Positions 1 to 11,587 of a DNA stretch of 64,000 nucleotides are shown here, in pieces; the stretch's first letter is position 1; each line of letters starts with the position of its first letter. The position numbers and the translations under genes were made by a program. The stretch comes from Sipunculus nudus (taxonomy: Eukaryota; Annelida; Sipuncula; Golfingiida; Sipunculidae), in NCBI GenBank assembly GCA_026874595.1, contig CM049310.1, positions 81,948,556 to 82,012,555 on the forward strand, given 5' to 3'. A model generated the notes under the pieces. That model had not been told where the DNA came from and searched no databases. It saw only the letters and a program-made list of their open reading frames with translations.

Positions 1-479
1 TATATAATACAAGTTTCCTTGGCCAATCTGTAAGTACCCGAGATCGTTAACTATGTCAACCATGTATGAACGTAGTCACATGATCTTTAAACCAGACTTA
101 GCAAATAAGAGTCTCATCCAATCAAAGAAGTTAATCGGTAGCTAGTGATATTGTCTTGAGTGCTGACAGCGAATAATTTGATTTTTATAATTTACAAAAG
201 GCGGACGGTTACACACATTTTTGACAAAACAAGTTGGCTAGTTACATAACAAACTTAACTTTTTTTTTTTAATTCCTAAATATTTTCTTGATATGTATTT
301 ACTTGTGAATATACTATGGTGATAACACTTTGAACTGATATCTTATTCCACTTTCAGTCAGGAACCCATTTAGTTAGAACAACGTTATGGGCATATGCAT
401 TTTAACGTTTTCTCTATGAAACACATTGGTAAATTTTGTGCATATTTCGGAAAGTTAGCAAATAAATATACATACATAC

Positions 480-483
<4 letters not shown>
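1..483. other. AT-rich intergenic DNA
   Basis: I see no gene, exon or recognisable repeat here beyond A/T homopolymers. Confidence 0.5.

Positions 484-516
<33 letters not shown>
484..516. repeat. (AT)n microsatellite followed by T run
   Basis: An uninterrupted AT dinucleotide array runs directly into a run of T. Open frames across it, made of alternating Ile/Tyr, are artefacts of the repeat. Confidence 0.9.
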
Positions 517-524
<8 letters not shown>

Positions 525-976
525 TTTTTGACGTCTCAGATTGGTTTAAGTTGTCACATGTATTATATTTCATCATCGACGTCGAGTTTTATTGGAAAAG
601 GTGACGCTTAATTGATTACATACACAGAACAAGAATAAGGATGTAGATAAGTATATACTGTGATAATTTGTAAAGTATATACTGTGATATATTTTAAGTA
701 AATATATAAATTACTTGTTCATTTGTGACACAAAATTCTAATTTGTACCAAGGTAAGACAAAACTTGATAAATAAAACAGTATTAATCAATTAAAAAGGC
801 TGTCAACATGCGCTATAGTAACATGCATGAAAGCGTACACATACCTTTACATACATATACAAAACAAATATATACATACATATATACACATCAATAAACA
901 TGTATTTCCTGCTTATTCTTTAGTATCATAAGTTCGAAAATATTTTTCCACAGATCATTTCAATTTTGTTGTTACA
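517..976. other. AT-rich flank, possible LINE 3' UTR
   Basis: This lies immediately downstream (in LINE orientation) of the ORF2 stop at 977-979, so part of it may be the 3' untranslated tail. No poly-A tail or target-site duplication could be placed. It contains ACATAC-rich simple sequence around 837-905. Confidence 0.35.
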
Positions 977-2325
977 TCAATTACTGGAGTAGGTATTGTC
1001 TAGAAGTATCTGATCGGTATCAAATCGATCTTCACTTTTTGTATTAATTGCATTATAGAGGGGTTTCCATCGCTCATTAAATATTTTTTCATCTCCTGTA
1101 TTGTAAAGAGCTACCTTAATACAGTTTAATTCAGAACGTATTTGTCAAAGGAAAATACTGAACAAAATTTCTTTTTCAGAACATTTTTGTCTGTGTATAA
1201 ACATTTTAGCTTGTAATATAAAAAAAAATTCAGATTATCAGCATGAGTCCATTTCGTTTTATCGTTAGACCCAAACAGGATTGTGTCGAGTAATAATGAA
1301 AGTTTTGTTTTATCATATTTTTCCCATAATCGTTCACATTTATTCCAAAATGAGTTCAATTTCGGACATAAGAAGAATCTGTGTTCAATGGTGTCAACAT
1401 TCGTTTTGCAGTAGTCACATATACTATTTTCTACAAGTTTCATATGGTGAAGTCTCTCCTTGTACGGAATTATTTTATGCATAAATCTAAAGTGAAAATC
1501 TTGTGTTTTAATACTACTCACATATCTCAGTGGTTCGCTTATATATATATTAAATTGTTCAAGACTGATATTGTAGTTTTGTTTCCAGTAAGCAAAAGCT
1601 GTTGGTTCTTCGTATTTCGTTTTTATCAATATATTATAAATATGTTTACATTTATTTGATTTGTTTTTAGTTTCTCTGCTGTCTTGACCATCTAGTGTTA
1701 TAGGTCTTTGGGTTAATAACTGACTTCTCCAATGTTTTGGTATTGCATTAACTATACCATAATATTCAATAAAATTTATATTTATCTTAAACTTCTGTTT
1801 TAACTCTTCCATTGATAAAATGGCTCCATTCATGATCAAGTCTCTGACACGCAGAATCCCTGCTTTGTACCAATGTTTATAAAATATGCCTTTTGTACCG
1901 TTATCTGTTGTTATAAATGTATTATACCAGATTATCTCTTTTTCGATATCTTTGCAGCTGTTCGGTAATGCGTAAGATCGAATTTTCTTAAGCGTGTTAA
2001 TAACATTCTCATAAAAGGGTGGCAAGTCTCGAAAAATATTTAATAGGCAACGGCTCTGAAGAATATCTTTGAAGGACATAAAAGCCTTCCCCAGGTATAC
2101 ATTTACTAAATTTACTACCACCGAATTAGGTCTTTCCAAAGTTTTGCTAATCCAGCTAACCTTTATTGCTTTGTTTTGTATTTCTATGTCTGGAAGCTTT
2201 AAACCCCCTTTATGAACTGTCCTTATCAACACATTATGTTTTATCTTTGGTGGTCGGCTATTCCATATAAATGAATGGATAATGCGCTGTACCTCTTTTA
2301 TATATAAATCTGGTATATTAAACAT
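977..2325 (-). pseudogene. LINE ORF2 C-terminal fragment
   Basis: This 399-codon open stretch (2325-1126) covers the region after the RT palm and thumb. It includes KGGLKLPDI, the typical L1/Tx1 post-RT motif, and near its end a Cys/His knuckle with the spacing C-x2-C-x8-H-x4-C (CDYC then HRFFLC). The open frame stops at 1126. The natural C-terminus appears to continue in a different frame from about 1140 to a stop at 977-979 (reading RSELNCIKVALY and on), implying a frameshift near 1140. The fragment starts abruptly and is separated from the RT fragment by about 275 bases of broken frame, so I call it a pseudogene. Confidence 0.85.
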
Positions 2326-2600
2326 TTACATACAATACATTAGCTGTGACAAACCGATAGTTTTAGTGATTAAAATCTTGCCTTTAAGTGTTAGTGATCT
2401 ACGAGACCATGAATTCAACAGTAATTTCATTTTCTCTATTCTCTCCTTTATATTATATTCCGCAGTTTCACTTTCGCTTCTACAAAATGTTATCCCCAGT
2501 GCACGAAATTTATCAACAGTCCATCTAACTGGTAGATCACCGTCCTCTTTCCCTGCTCTGCAGCCTAACCACAGGGCTTCCGTTTTATCTAGATTTGCTT

Positions 2601-4199
2601 TTAAGCCTGATTTTTTTTTTCAAAATGATTAATAGTTTCGAGAAGCCGTTTTCCTGACACCAGATCAGCAACAAAACAAGTGGTATCGTCTGCCAACTGT
2701 GAAAGTTTAATTTCTAAATTACCGAAAGTAACTACTCTAATTGACTTGTCATTTCGGATATTAATCGACAATAATTCAAGTGCCAAAACAAAAAGAATGG
2801 GCGATAATGGACACCCTTGTCGAACTCCCCGTTTTATTAGAAATCGATCTGACATAAAACCATTGTTCATTACACAACTACTAATGTCCGTATAAAGAAC
2901 CTTCACCCATTCCAAATAATAACTGGGTATATTATATTCATTTAATGTTTGCCATAAGAAATCCCATTCTAAGGTGTCAAAAGCCTTTTCTAGGTCGACC
3001 AGAATTAGTATATTTGGAATTTTATGTATAGAGGATAAGTTTATAATATCTTGTATTATTCTTATATTTTCACCAATATACCAGCCTGGCACGAGACCTG
3101 TTTGATTTGGATGGATTAGGTGAGATAGATAAGGTTTCAGCCTGTTTGACAAAGCTTTAGCTATTATTTTATAATCAATTGGGAGAAGTGAAATTGGCCG
3201 CCAGTTTTTTATTAAATTTTTTTTTTTATCTTTTTTTGGAATCAACGATATTAGGCCCCTTTTTTGTTCCACTGAAAGCGACTTTACTCTGAATGAATAA
3301 TGTATACACTGTAAGAATAAATCCGATATACTATCCCAGAAACATAAATAGAATTCAGATGTGAAACCATCGAGACCAGGGCTTTTGCCCGGTTTGAATT
3401 CTTTTAATGCACGGTGGCATTCTGCAAGTGTAAGCGGTTTTTTCAGCTGTTCTGTATCTGGAACTTTCAGTTTTGGAGTATTCGGTTGGTTAAAGAATAC
3501 ACATTTTATTGATCCATTTGAATTGGTTCTTTTGGATTTATACAGGTCCCGGTAAAAATCATGGCATACTTCTAATATTTTTGTCTGATCACTAATAAAA
3601 GTTCCGACTTTTTCAAGCGTCGAAATGCTTTTACTATTATAATTTCTTTTTTCTAAAGAGAAGAAGTAACTCGTATTTTTTTCACCCTTTTCATACCACC
3701 TTTGTTTAGAACGGAGTATAACACCCTTGGTTTTTGCATCTAAAATTTCATCTAAACGAGTTTTAACTTCTTTTAATTTGCGAAGAGATATTTCGTCTTC
3801 TGGGTTCTCGTTTGTTTTTTCAAATAATTTTTCAAACTCTTTCTGAAGTATTTCTTCCTCTCTTGTCTTGCGTTTTTTTCTCCGTTTTGAATATTGGATT
3901 GTATACCCGCGGATTTCGCACTTAACTGTGTCCCACACAGTATGTTTATTTTCCACGTCATTATATTTGGTTTTCAGATTACATAAAAGAGATTTTATTA
4001 AATGTACATATTCATCTTCTAATAACAGCTCATTATTAAATTTCCAATAGCTTGGACCTCTTTTTTTTGTAGTTTTGATTGAAATGTCACCGTTATTAAG
4101 CAGTGATCTGAGATTGTGGACGCTTTTATTTCGGAAGAGTTTAGAAAGGGGAGTAATGTTTCTGGTAATAACCAATAATCTAATCTCGAAGCAACCCAT
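2601..4199 (-). pseudogene. LINE ORF2 reverse transcriptase fragment
   Basis: A 532-codon open stretch contains the reverse transcriptase domain. Visible motifs in order are KSPGLDGFTSEFY (fingers, motif 1), LIPKKD and NWRPISLL (motif 2), a hydrophobic stretch with VDLEKAFDTLEW (motif A, catalytic Asp), RGVRQGCPLSP (motif B) and QLADDTTCF (motif C, with ADD in place of the usual YXDD). The N-terminal 150 residues are Lys/Glu-rich linker. The enzyme would copy element RNA at a nicked chromosomal target. It overlaps the endonuclease fragment in another frame at 4019-4199, which marks a frameshift, and the frame is lost downstream of 2601. Confidence 0.93.
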
Positions 4200-4802
4200 G
4201 GATTTTGCTGGACTCGTGTATATAAACTTTTTGTAGGGTTCATCGATCTCCAGGCATCAACAAGAGAAAAGCTTTTACACATATCCTGTATTTTGATCCC
4301 TGAAGGACTTATTTGTTCGCTTCGCCCGCCTTTCTTGTCTAATGCTGGATCCAGTATAATATTAAAGTCTCCCCCCAGTATGATTGTATTATCTATGTAC
4401 GGAGTTATGTATGTTCTTAAGGTATCTATCACAGCAACTTGATCCTTCAAGTGGTCTTTGGTTGGCATGTAAATATTAACTAGTATGAAATTCTCTTCAT
4501 CAATGACACAATCGATTAATAATATCCGACCAGAAGTGTCTTTCTGTGATGTGTTAATAGTAATTTTAAGATCGTTGGTCCACAAAATTGCAACGCCTTT
4601 ACTTTTATTAGATCCATGCGCAAATTCGATTTTACCACCCCATTCTTGTGACCAAATTAATTCATCTTTTGATATACTATGAGTTTCCTGTAAAAAAGTT
4701 ATAGTCTTTTTATAATCTCTTTAATATGTAAATATTCCGCCTTTTGACATAATTTTTCATTCCTCTTACATTAAGACTGTTAACTTGGAAATTGAATGGC
4801 AT
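4019..4802 (-). pseudogene. LINE ORF2 endonuclease fragment
   Basis: The ORF2 start is the ATG at 4802 on the minus strand. It opens with LNVRGM, the usual N-terminal APE-endonuclease strand, and runs to about 4725, where a frameshift occurs. The next frame continues with FLQETH (catalytic Glu motif) and on past 4585, then NIYMPT, LGGDFN (catalytic Asp/Asn) and SRLDYWL, and closes with ISDHCLI (the catalytic SDH motif). The domain therefore keeps its hallmark residues but is not in one frame. In an active element it would nick target DNA to prime reverse transcription. Confidence 0.9.
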
Positions 4803-5390
4803 GATAATTCGGAGTGTTTATTTGTATTTTCTTTTCGATTAAGAGTGGTAATTGTAATTTCAAGTATCAAGGTGTTGTGTCTTTCTATCCTATTAAGATA
4901 ACATTGCTGAAGTGTATATACATGTAATGTATTTTCAAAGGTAGATATCAATGATATGAAATATAAAGGTAAGTTCAGTAATAAAGTCACCGGGTGGTCA
5001 GGCGCCTCAGGTGTTTTGTCAGTAAGGGTGTACATCAGAATTATGATGCAGACGCAAAATTGTAAAGCCTGGTCTGGTATGCTTAATTTAGATGGGGTAA
5101 ACAATGCAAAAATAATTGATAGATTGTGTTTAAGAAACATATGGTAGATTGATGGATTTGGCTTCAAGGTCGGCTCCGCTGGATTATTGGTAATCATAAG
5201 AAGAACATAAAAAAGAGCAGACAAATACATGCATACACGTTTACACGTACATATATGTATACAAATATATACGCGCTTGTACATACATATACATTTACGT
5301 ATTCATATATAAACACACTATTTTCTATTAATCACTTTAGTAATAGCGGTGCCGGTGTAATTCATAGTGAGGAATCGGATGTGAAACGGT
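4803..5390 (-). other. LINE inter-ORF spacer
   Basis: This roughly 590-base gap between ORF1 and ORF2 is AT-rich, with ACATAC-like simple sequence at 5220-5310. A 172-codon frame on the minus strand (5284-4766) overlaps the ORF2 start. It has no recognisable domain and is probably fortuitous. Confidence 0.5.
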
Positions 5391-6245
5391 TTATTGCGTG
5401 TTTTTCGGGGTGGATGTAAGGAACGAATCTTGTGGAGCCTCTGAGTATTGTTTGGGTGGACATCTCCTCAAATCGTCTGACCAGGTGATAAACTTTCTGG
5501 AGCTGGTAAATGTACGGACCTTTGAGTGAAAGTCTCTGATTATGATGTTGCCATCTGACGTCCAGCAATCTTTAATCAAGCATTCACGTTTAAGTTGTCT
5601 TGCGAGTTTAAACATGTCCTGTCTTGTTTTCGTTAAGTCCTCGTTAATAAATACATGCCTGGCTTCATTTCCTGCGAATCTGAGTCTACTGCGAGCGCTG
5701 TATAGTAATGATTTAGTCTTATATGACACAAATTTTAAAAGTATGGGTCTCGGCTTTCCGTCCCCATTCGATGGACCAACCCGATGCGACCTATCTTTAT
5801 CACCCTCGGCAATATCGATGTCTAGCATCTCTTTAGCCATATCTACAACTTTTTTTTCAGTATTTTCATCGGGTGATTCTGGCCAGTCATTCATTATTCG
5901 AACACAGGTGCGCCTGGAGTATTGCTGCTGATGATCGAGTTGATCAAACAGATTCTCCACAGTTGAGGTCAAGGACTGTACCTGACCTTCAAGTACGCAG
6001 ACGCGCTCCTCCAGCTCCTTGTTTCTGGTGTTAACTGCAGTGTCTATTATATTTCTCAATGCATTTTGCACCGAGTCTGTAGAGAGAGCATTCATTAAGA
6101 ATCGGGTAAATTTGTCCGATTCAATTGACTCAAGTGGGTCAGTTTGTCTCTCACTGTCTGTCCGGATTTCCTGGTAGTGTAGGGGCATATTTAGCAAATT
6201 CGTCCTGAGTAAATTTTGTTTGTAAAAATGTGACACCCCATGCAT
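5391..6245 (-). CDS. LINE ORF1 protein (coiled coil plus RRM-like)
   Basis: A complete 284-codon open frame. Residues about 70-105 (a stretch with ELEERVCVLEGQVQSL) form a heptad-like coiled coil, expected for ORF1 trimerisation. Residues about 115-245 resemble the RRM and C-terminal domain of L1-type ORF1 proteins: VRIMNDWPES, then DRSHRVG, then RPILLKF, then VFINEDLTKTRQ, which is the classic L1 ORF1 pattern (family knowledge). The protein would bind element RNA as a chaperone in the cytoplasmic ribonucleoprotein. It is the only intact coding part of the element. It belongs to a transposon and is not a host gene. Confidence 0.85.
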   Translation of the reverse strand: MHGVSHFYKQNLLRTNLLNMPLHYQEIRTDSERQTDPLESIESDKFTRFLMNALSTDSVQNALRNIIDTAVNTRNKELEERVCVLEGQVQSLTSTVENLFDQLDHQQQYSRRTCVRIMNDWPESPDENTEKKVVDMAKEMLDIDIAEGDKDRSHRVGPSNGDGKPRPILLKFVSYKTKSLLYSARSRLRFAGNEARHVFINEDLTKTRQDMFKLARQLKRECLIKDCWTSDGNIIIRDFHSKVRTFTSSRKFITWSDDLRRCPPKQYSEAPQDSFLTSTPKNTQ

Positions 6246-7078
6246 TTTTGTTCTTCACCTTTCTATGAAGCCTTAAAAACATGATGCAAATTTTTTTATT
6301 CAGTTTTGACATGTCTTTCAGCTTGTATTAAAATAGTATTTAAAATGTTAAATTAATCAACTTTGACCGAAACATAAACAAAGTAAGCTGGGACAAGAGG
6401 ATAGGAAAGGTTCTTTTTGGAATGTATTTACATACTAAACACATAAACTTAGTTCTCGGACTAGTTTGGGATTGTCTAAAATTATTTTTTGGTTATATTA
6501 AACGTACCTATTCACATACCAAGTATATTTGATAAACACATATAGTGTTAAATGCTTAATACACATAGCTTGTTTTTTTTCTCCTTAAAATATTATGGTA
6601 TCTGCTAATATTTCATTGTAAACCATTTGAGTACTCCTGTACACAAGTGATTTAGGTTTGCGGGATCAGTGGTACAAATGTAAACATAGCGCGCATGGCA
6701 CCTGCCGGCCAAACCGCGCTACTTTACAAATCAAGATTTTCTCAAGCATCCCAATAGTGTATCTTTTTTTTATCTTCCATATCATTTCTCCTTGTTTGGG
6801 AGTTGTGCACGCGCATGAACAGACGACCTCTAGTTATGTTTTTTTTTTTTTTTATGGTACACAGACACACGTGGACTGTGTTTACTCACACATAGAACCA
6901 TAACAATGAATGAAACAGGTGAATTGGAAATTGTAAGTCCGTGTACAAGGATGGTTTTGCCAAACTAATGAAGCAATTGTAATCTTTAGTCATTTAAGCT
7001 ATCCCATAAGGATACTACACCCGTGTAGTTTCTTAGACACCTAATTTTCCTATACATTGAGGTAAAAATGAATGACAG
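6246..7078. other. Intergenic, possible LINE 5' end and dispersed repeat
   Basis: The first part may be LINE 5' UTR. Around 6850-6910 a short stretch containing CACGTGGACTGTGTT recurs at about 16985-17050 and, diverged and inverted, near 19400-19460, so a low-copy dispersed repeat is present. No gene was recognised. Confidence 0.4.
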
Positions 7079-7091
7079 ACACACACACACA

Positions 7092-7121
<30 letters not shown>
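7079..7121. repeat. Compound (AC)n-(GT)n-(AG)n microsatellite
   Basis: An AC array is followed by ATATGTGTGT and an AG array. The AC/GT junction is self-complementary and could fold into a short hairpin. Confidence 0.8.
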
Positions 7122-7123
<2 letters not shown>

Positions 7124-7251
7124 TTAGGAGTGACGCCTTTTAGATAGTAACATGTTTATTGATATTAGTCTATCTGAAAGGCATAACTCTTACTCAAAAC
7201 CTACACTTCCACTACAGACTAACACGGCTATACCACTAATCATTATACTTA

Positions 7252-7252
<1 letters not shown>

Positions 7253-7286
<34 letters not shown>
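7253..7286. repeat. (AT)n microsatellite
   Basis: Pure AT dinucleotide array. Confidence 0.9.
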
Positions 7287-7290
<4 letters not shown>

Positions 7291-7448
7291 AATCTAATGG
7301 TTCACTGCAATTAGCAACTGCTAGAGTGCTCAATGTTATGACCTCAGAGCTATATAATCAATCAGACAGTGATGAGTGCAGCACGTTGCACGAAACTACG
7401 TAGTAGTAAAAATGTCTGACAAAATTTGATCCGTCTATTTGTATAATT

Positions 7449-7481
<33 letters not shown>

Positions 7482-7488
7482 CATATAT

Positions 7489-7568
<80 letters not shown>
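7449..7568. repeat. Compound (AC)n-(AT)n-(AG)n microsatellite
   Basis: Three adjacent dinucleotide arrays in the order AC, AT (with interspersed CATAT), AG, then an interrupted GAGA tail to about 7605. Open frames on both strands here are repeat artefacts. Confidence 0.9.
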
Positions 7569-7569
<1 letters not shown>

Positions 7570-7605
7570 GAAGGAGAAGGAGAGAGACAGGAAGAGAGAG
7601 AGAGA

Positions 7606-8682
7606 TGTGATGCATTCCTACCCAATGGTTTTTACTTGCAAAATCATTTTAAATAAAATATTGTTTTACAAGACAGGTTTTAATATTTAATTTTAACATT
7701 TGCCAAATGAACGTACAAAATTTTAATGATTTAATTATATCTACTTTTTAACAATTCATTATTTAGGTGAGATCATTAAGCAGTAAGTTGGACCTGCAGT
7801 AAGAAACACGAACTAAGCTCAGATTCTTTGAGACTTGGTTCCTTGAAAATTACTTGAACATGTGCCGTTTCAGAGAAATTCAATGTACTTAAATGGGAAT
7901 TTGTATGTGCTGGTAAAACAACCTTAATGTTGACTTCCTCTATACCGGTCCCCATATTTTAAACCAAACAATTTTGTTATTGTTTTTATGGCCTTTATTA
8001 AAATTACAATAACCAAAAAGAAATGCAAAAACCTTTAATTACATTCAAGGCATTTGTGTATTGTATAAGGCACGTGTCATTTTGTTAGCTTGTGCAATCA
8101 AAATTGTTCTTGGTCACGATTTAAGGGAAATAAGCAGTAATAAAATGCTTTAATTTTTGTCTGGAGTTTTTGGTATAAATTGATAAAAAATAAACATGGG
8201 CTCCAATCAAAAATGTACATTCCGCTGTTGCATCCGACATACCCTGCATTTAATGACATAACCAGTCAGATTTTATAAAATATAAGAATAGACTTTTCAT
8301 TATTCTTTATTTCATAATTTGCATTATATATAGATAGTACAAGCTGGGTGCTACTCATTGTCTACATATTACTATTTTCATTAAAAAATGAATGTTGTAC
8401 TAGTGATCTTGCTCCGACGGATGGAACAGCCTATGTAGCCACTGTGCCATCACAGGTCATTTTAGGATAATGAAAAAGCGACAAGAATTCAACAATAACC
8501 AGCATTTAACTTTACCATTGTTATATTTAAACTTTACCATTGGTTTTACCATAGTTTCTGTTAAGATTTGTCCCTTTTATGTTATTGTACTGGTATAACC
8601 TGAATGCCTCGGTTTCATATTCCGATAAATGTATAAAAGAAATTGGCCAACCAAACAAATTAGATTTAAAAAATAGACCATC
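7606..8682. other. AT-rich intergenic DNA
   Basis: No exon, RNA gene or recognised repeat was seen. Confidence 0.4.
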
Positions 8683-8697
8683 GGGGGGGGGGGGGGG
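8683..8697. repeat. Poly-G tract (15)
   Basis: One of several G or C homopolymer runs of 10 or more in this window (compare 11919, 12397, 13930, 18870, 30430, 33826 and 34340). Confidence 0.85.
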
Positions 8698-8949
8698 TTA
8701 AAGATGGGATAGAAGAACAACTGTAAACACGTTCGATAACATTATGACTAATGATGACCCTTTTTTTGTTATGATTTGATATTTACTTCAAGTTTGTTTC
8801 TTTCAACAGGATTTTTCTAAAATTCTAAATTTTTAAGGTCCCTTTGTTTTGTTTTTCAAAACACTCTCCTTAATGAATTCTGCAGCAAAACATGCATTTC
8901 ATTCAATGTTGATTATCTGTCCTTTACATGTCTCATATGAACAATGTTA

Positions 8950-8951
<2 letters not shown>

Positions 8952-8987
<36 letters not shown>

Positions 8988-8988
8988 T
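8952..8988. repeat. (TTA)n microsatellite
   Basis: Trinucleotide array of ATT/TTA. Confidence 0.85.
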
Positions 8989-11026
8989 TGCTTCTTAATA
9001 TGTACTCCATTTCACTGTGAAGGGTGGCTTAGGTAGAATTTCCTAAAACTTTGGGTTGGGTTAGTGAGGATCTGGCACTAAATCCAGTCAAAATTGTCCT
9101 TTTTTCTGTTGTTTATTCTTCACAAAATATGTAAAAAAAATTTAGTCATACGCCTTAAAATTTTACAGATCATTTCTTGGATTATGACCAAAATATAAAA
9201 ATACTCCCTATAATTCCTTAGGAACCTTTAAATATACTTTGGATTAACTAACCGTAAGAGACGGGTCTCTATACCTTCACTATCAGCGAGCGGATAGTGA
9301 TGTTGTTTATGTAATAATCGAACAACAGGATGACGCAATAACAAAATCATATCAAATGGAAGAATAACAGGGCCATTTTCATATGTTATGTAAAAATGAA
9401 GCAAATATTTAGTCACTGGTAAAAACCAAGGAAAGTGGAGCCATACTGTATACGATACAGGTTGCCTAAAACCAGCAAGTGGTCCGCCATATGTACATTG
9501 CACAAACTACCCAAGGATACCTTGTTGTCTCTATATGAATTTTTTTTATTGAATTCATCAATGAAATTTTGTAGAACAATATACTGGTGGACAAACAACA
9601 GCTGATTAATTTTCATGATTAGTCTGATGGATCTTGATGCGGATCCATGTGTTGGCGGAGGTTTGCGCTCTACGGGTGCTCTCTAATATTGTAATAAACG
9701 TCTTAACGCAGTATTTGAGTGTCTAGTCTAAGTTATTGTGATGAAATATATCTAACTAACCATTTTGAGGGGTTTTGTTGCTAAATATCTCTCTGTATGA
9801 AATATTTATATATAATGGTCCTCAATTTTTGCTCTAAAATAAAATTTGACCTGAAAAAATGACAAAACCACTTTAGAAAAATTGGCACCATATTTTTTTG
9901 TAAAGTTGAAGGTCTAAGGATCACAAAAATGTAGGGTGTCCACTTTTTACAGGGAAAAATTACTCGGTGACATATGCCCCCACACTATGGTTTTCCTGGA
10001 GTATTTGGGAAAGCGGTTGCTCCTCTGAGTCGCAACTCTCATTTATATTCTGTTTTTTGGTAAAACACATATATATGTGATATTTTAAGTTTACCAAAAA
10101 TTAAGTTTGAGGTATGCTTAAAATAAGCATTACATTGCAAGTTATAACTCGATAGATGGTGAATTTGCGATGGCGAATTTGTAAAACTGGTTTTTCAAGG
10201 CGCAGTTCATCCAAAGTAAACTGTGGCCTACGTGACAACGTAATTGCTGCGTTCATGTCTCTCTCTATCTCTCTAACCAGGAATATTTGTTTATACAATT
10301 AGTCTGAGCATGAATTGTTGAAAAACACAGTTACATGAAGAAATAATGAGGAGATTGTGATCCGAGATCATATAAGGAAAGTGGTCCGAGATTAAAGGTC
10401 CGAAGTCTCCAGAAAGCAATATGAGGACCCAGCAGGCCAATTTCAATTAGGCTATCAATTAACTACATAAAAACCCTATAGCTTTAAACCTGGAATTTTT
10501 TTACAACCATGGGCCTTATTTGTCTCAAAACGAAAATGTAACTCATAAAATTAAAATTTGAAATTTCAGATTTAGAATGGAAGCACATGCTTCTGATACA
10601 CATATAATTGGAGTGGATATGCGGAAGTAAAATAATTCAGTTCTGAAAATATTACAGTGATCAGTCCCCTGATTTAAAGATCTAAAATTCTCTATATGTT
10701 ACTGCTTTATATGTTAAAACACATATTAGACTCTGGTACTTAAGCTTTCATAAAAAATTCTACATTAATTTTTCTTATAATTTCAAAGCTGTTTATGAAG
10801 ACCCTAAGGTGCCACAATAATTCGCAATTTTAATTTTGTACTCATCATTCCACATAATGAATTTTAAATTTTTAAAAAAACATGTGTATATTAATAATGC
10901 TGTAATTTGAAGATTCGTATAGAAGCATGCATTTTCCTCTTTGATGAAAGGGGCATATACCTCTGAAGGTCGAGCCCCCTTTTGATAGATGGCATAGATG
11001 TATATTTGTTGGTGATTTATCAGAAT
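8989..11026. other. Intergenic DNA without recognisable genes
   Basis: Two overlapping minus-strand frames at 9228-9616 and one at 10101-10298 are open but show no domain, start context or splice support. I leave the region unannotated. Confidence 0.35.
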
Positions 11027-11370
11027 GTTTTGAAGCATACCTGTATTATGCCCTGGTCAATAAAGTTTATCTTTAAGTTCAAGAGTAGATAATGACGTCC
11101 AGTTAAGTCAAATATTAATTAAATTATGTATTATGGATTATATTAGCTAAACCTGACAAATACAGCTTCAGAAATAGTGGGCATGCAGAGTAACTTACCT
11201 GTTTTGAAGCATACCTGTATTATGCCCTGGTCAATAAAGTTTATCTTTAAGTTCAAGAGTAGATAATGACGTCCAGTTAAGTCAAATATTAATTGAATTA
11301 TGCATTATGGATTATATTAGCTACACCTGACAAATACAGCTTCAGAAATAGTGGGCAGAGTAACTTACCT
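11027..11370. repeat. Two-copy 174-bp tandem duplication
   Basis: Unit 1 is 11027-11200 and unit 2 is 11201-11370. Both start GTTTTGAAGCATACCTG and end AGAGTAACTTACCT. They differ by a 4-base deletion and a few substitutions, so the duplication is recent. Confidence 0.93.
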
Positions 11371-11523
11371 GAATTCATATAAGGATTTAATGAGATTTTC
11401 TGAAGAATTAAGGTAAAACAAAGGAATAATCTATTATTTTTTAACATTAATATATTGATTTAAAAGTATGTTTTGTGATAAAGAACATTTATCATGGAAA
11501 AACAGGGCATTTTTATTATCCCA

Positions 11524-11528
<5 letters not shown>

Positions 11529-11584
<56 letters not shown>
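11529..11584. repeat. (GA)n microsatellite
   Basis: Uninterrupted GA array of about 28 units. The Arg-Glu and Ser-Leu frames across it are artefacts. Confidence 0.92.

Positions 11585-11587
<3 letters not shown>

Larger units (their letters stand above)
977..6245 (-). mobile_element. Degenerate non-LTR retrotransposon (LINE), Tx1/L1-like
   Basis: Reading on the minus strand, this element has ORF1 (6245-5391) then ORF2 (4802-977). ORF2 carries an APE-type endonuclease, a reverse transcriptase and a C-terminal region with a CCHC-type knuckle. The order ORF1, endonuclease, RT, and the RT core variant LADDT, point to the L1/Tx1 group (family knowledge; the clade is inference). ORF2 is broken by frameshifts near 4725, between about 4019 and 4199, between 2325 and 2601, and near 1140, so this copy cannot make a full ORF2 protein. 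ORF1 is still open. The true 5' and 3' ends lie outside the coding limits and were not resolved. No target-site duplication was identified. Confidence 0.9.

Noticed and set aside
9228-9616. Two overlapping minus-strand frames
   Set aside because: No recognisable domain, two frames needed, and no splice support.
10101-10298. 65-codon minus-strand frame with a plausible acceptor upstream
   Set aside because: The composition looks somewhat coding, but it has no partner exons and no family.
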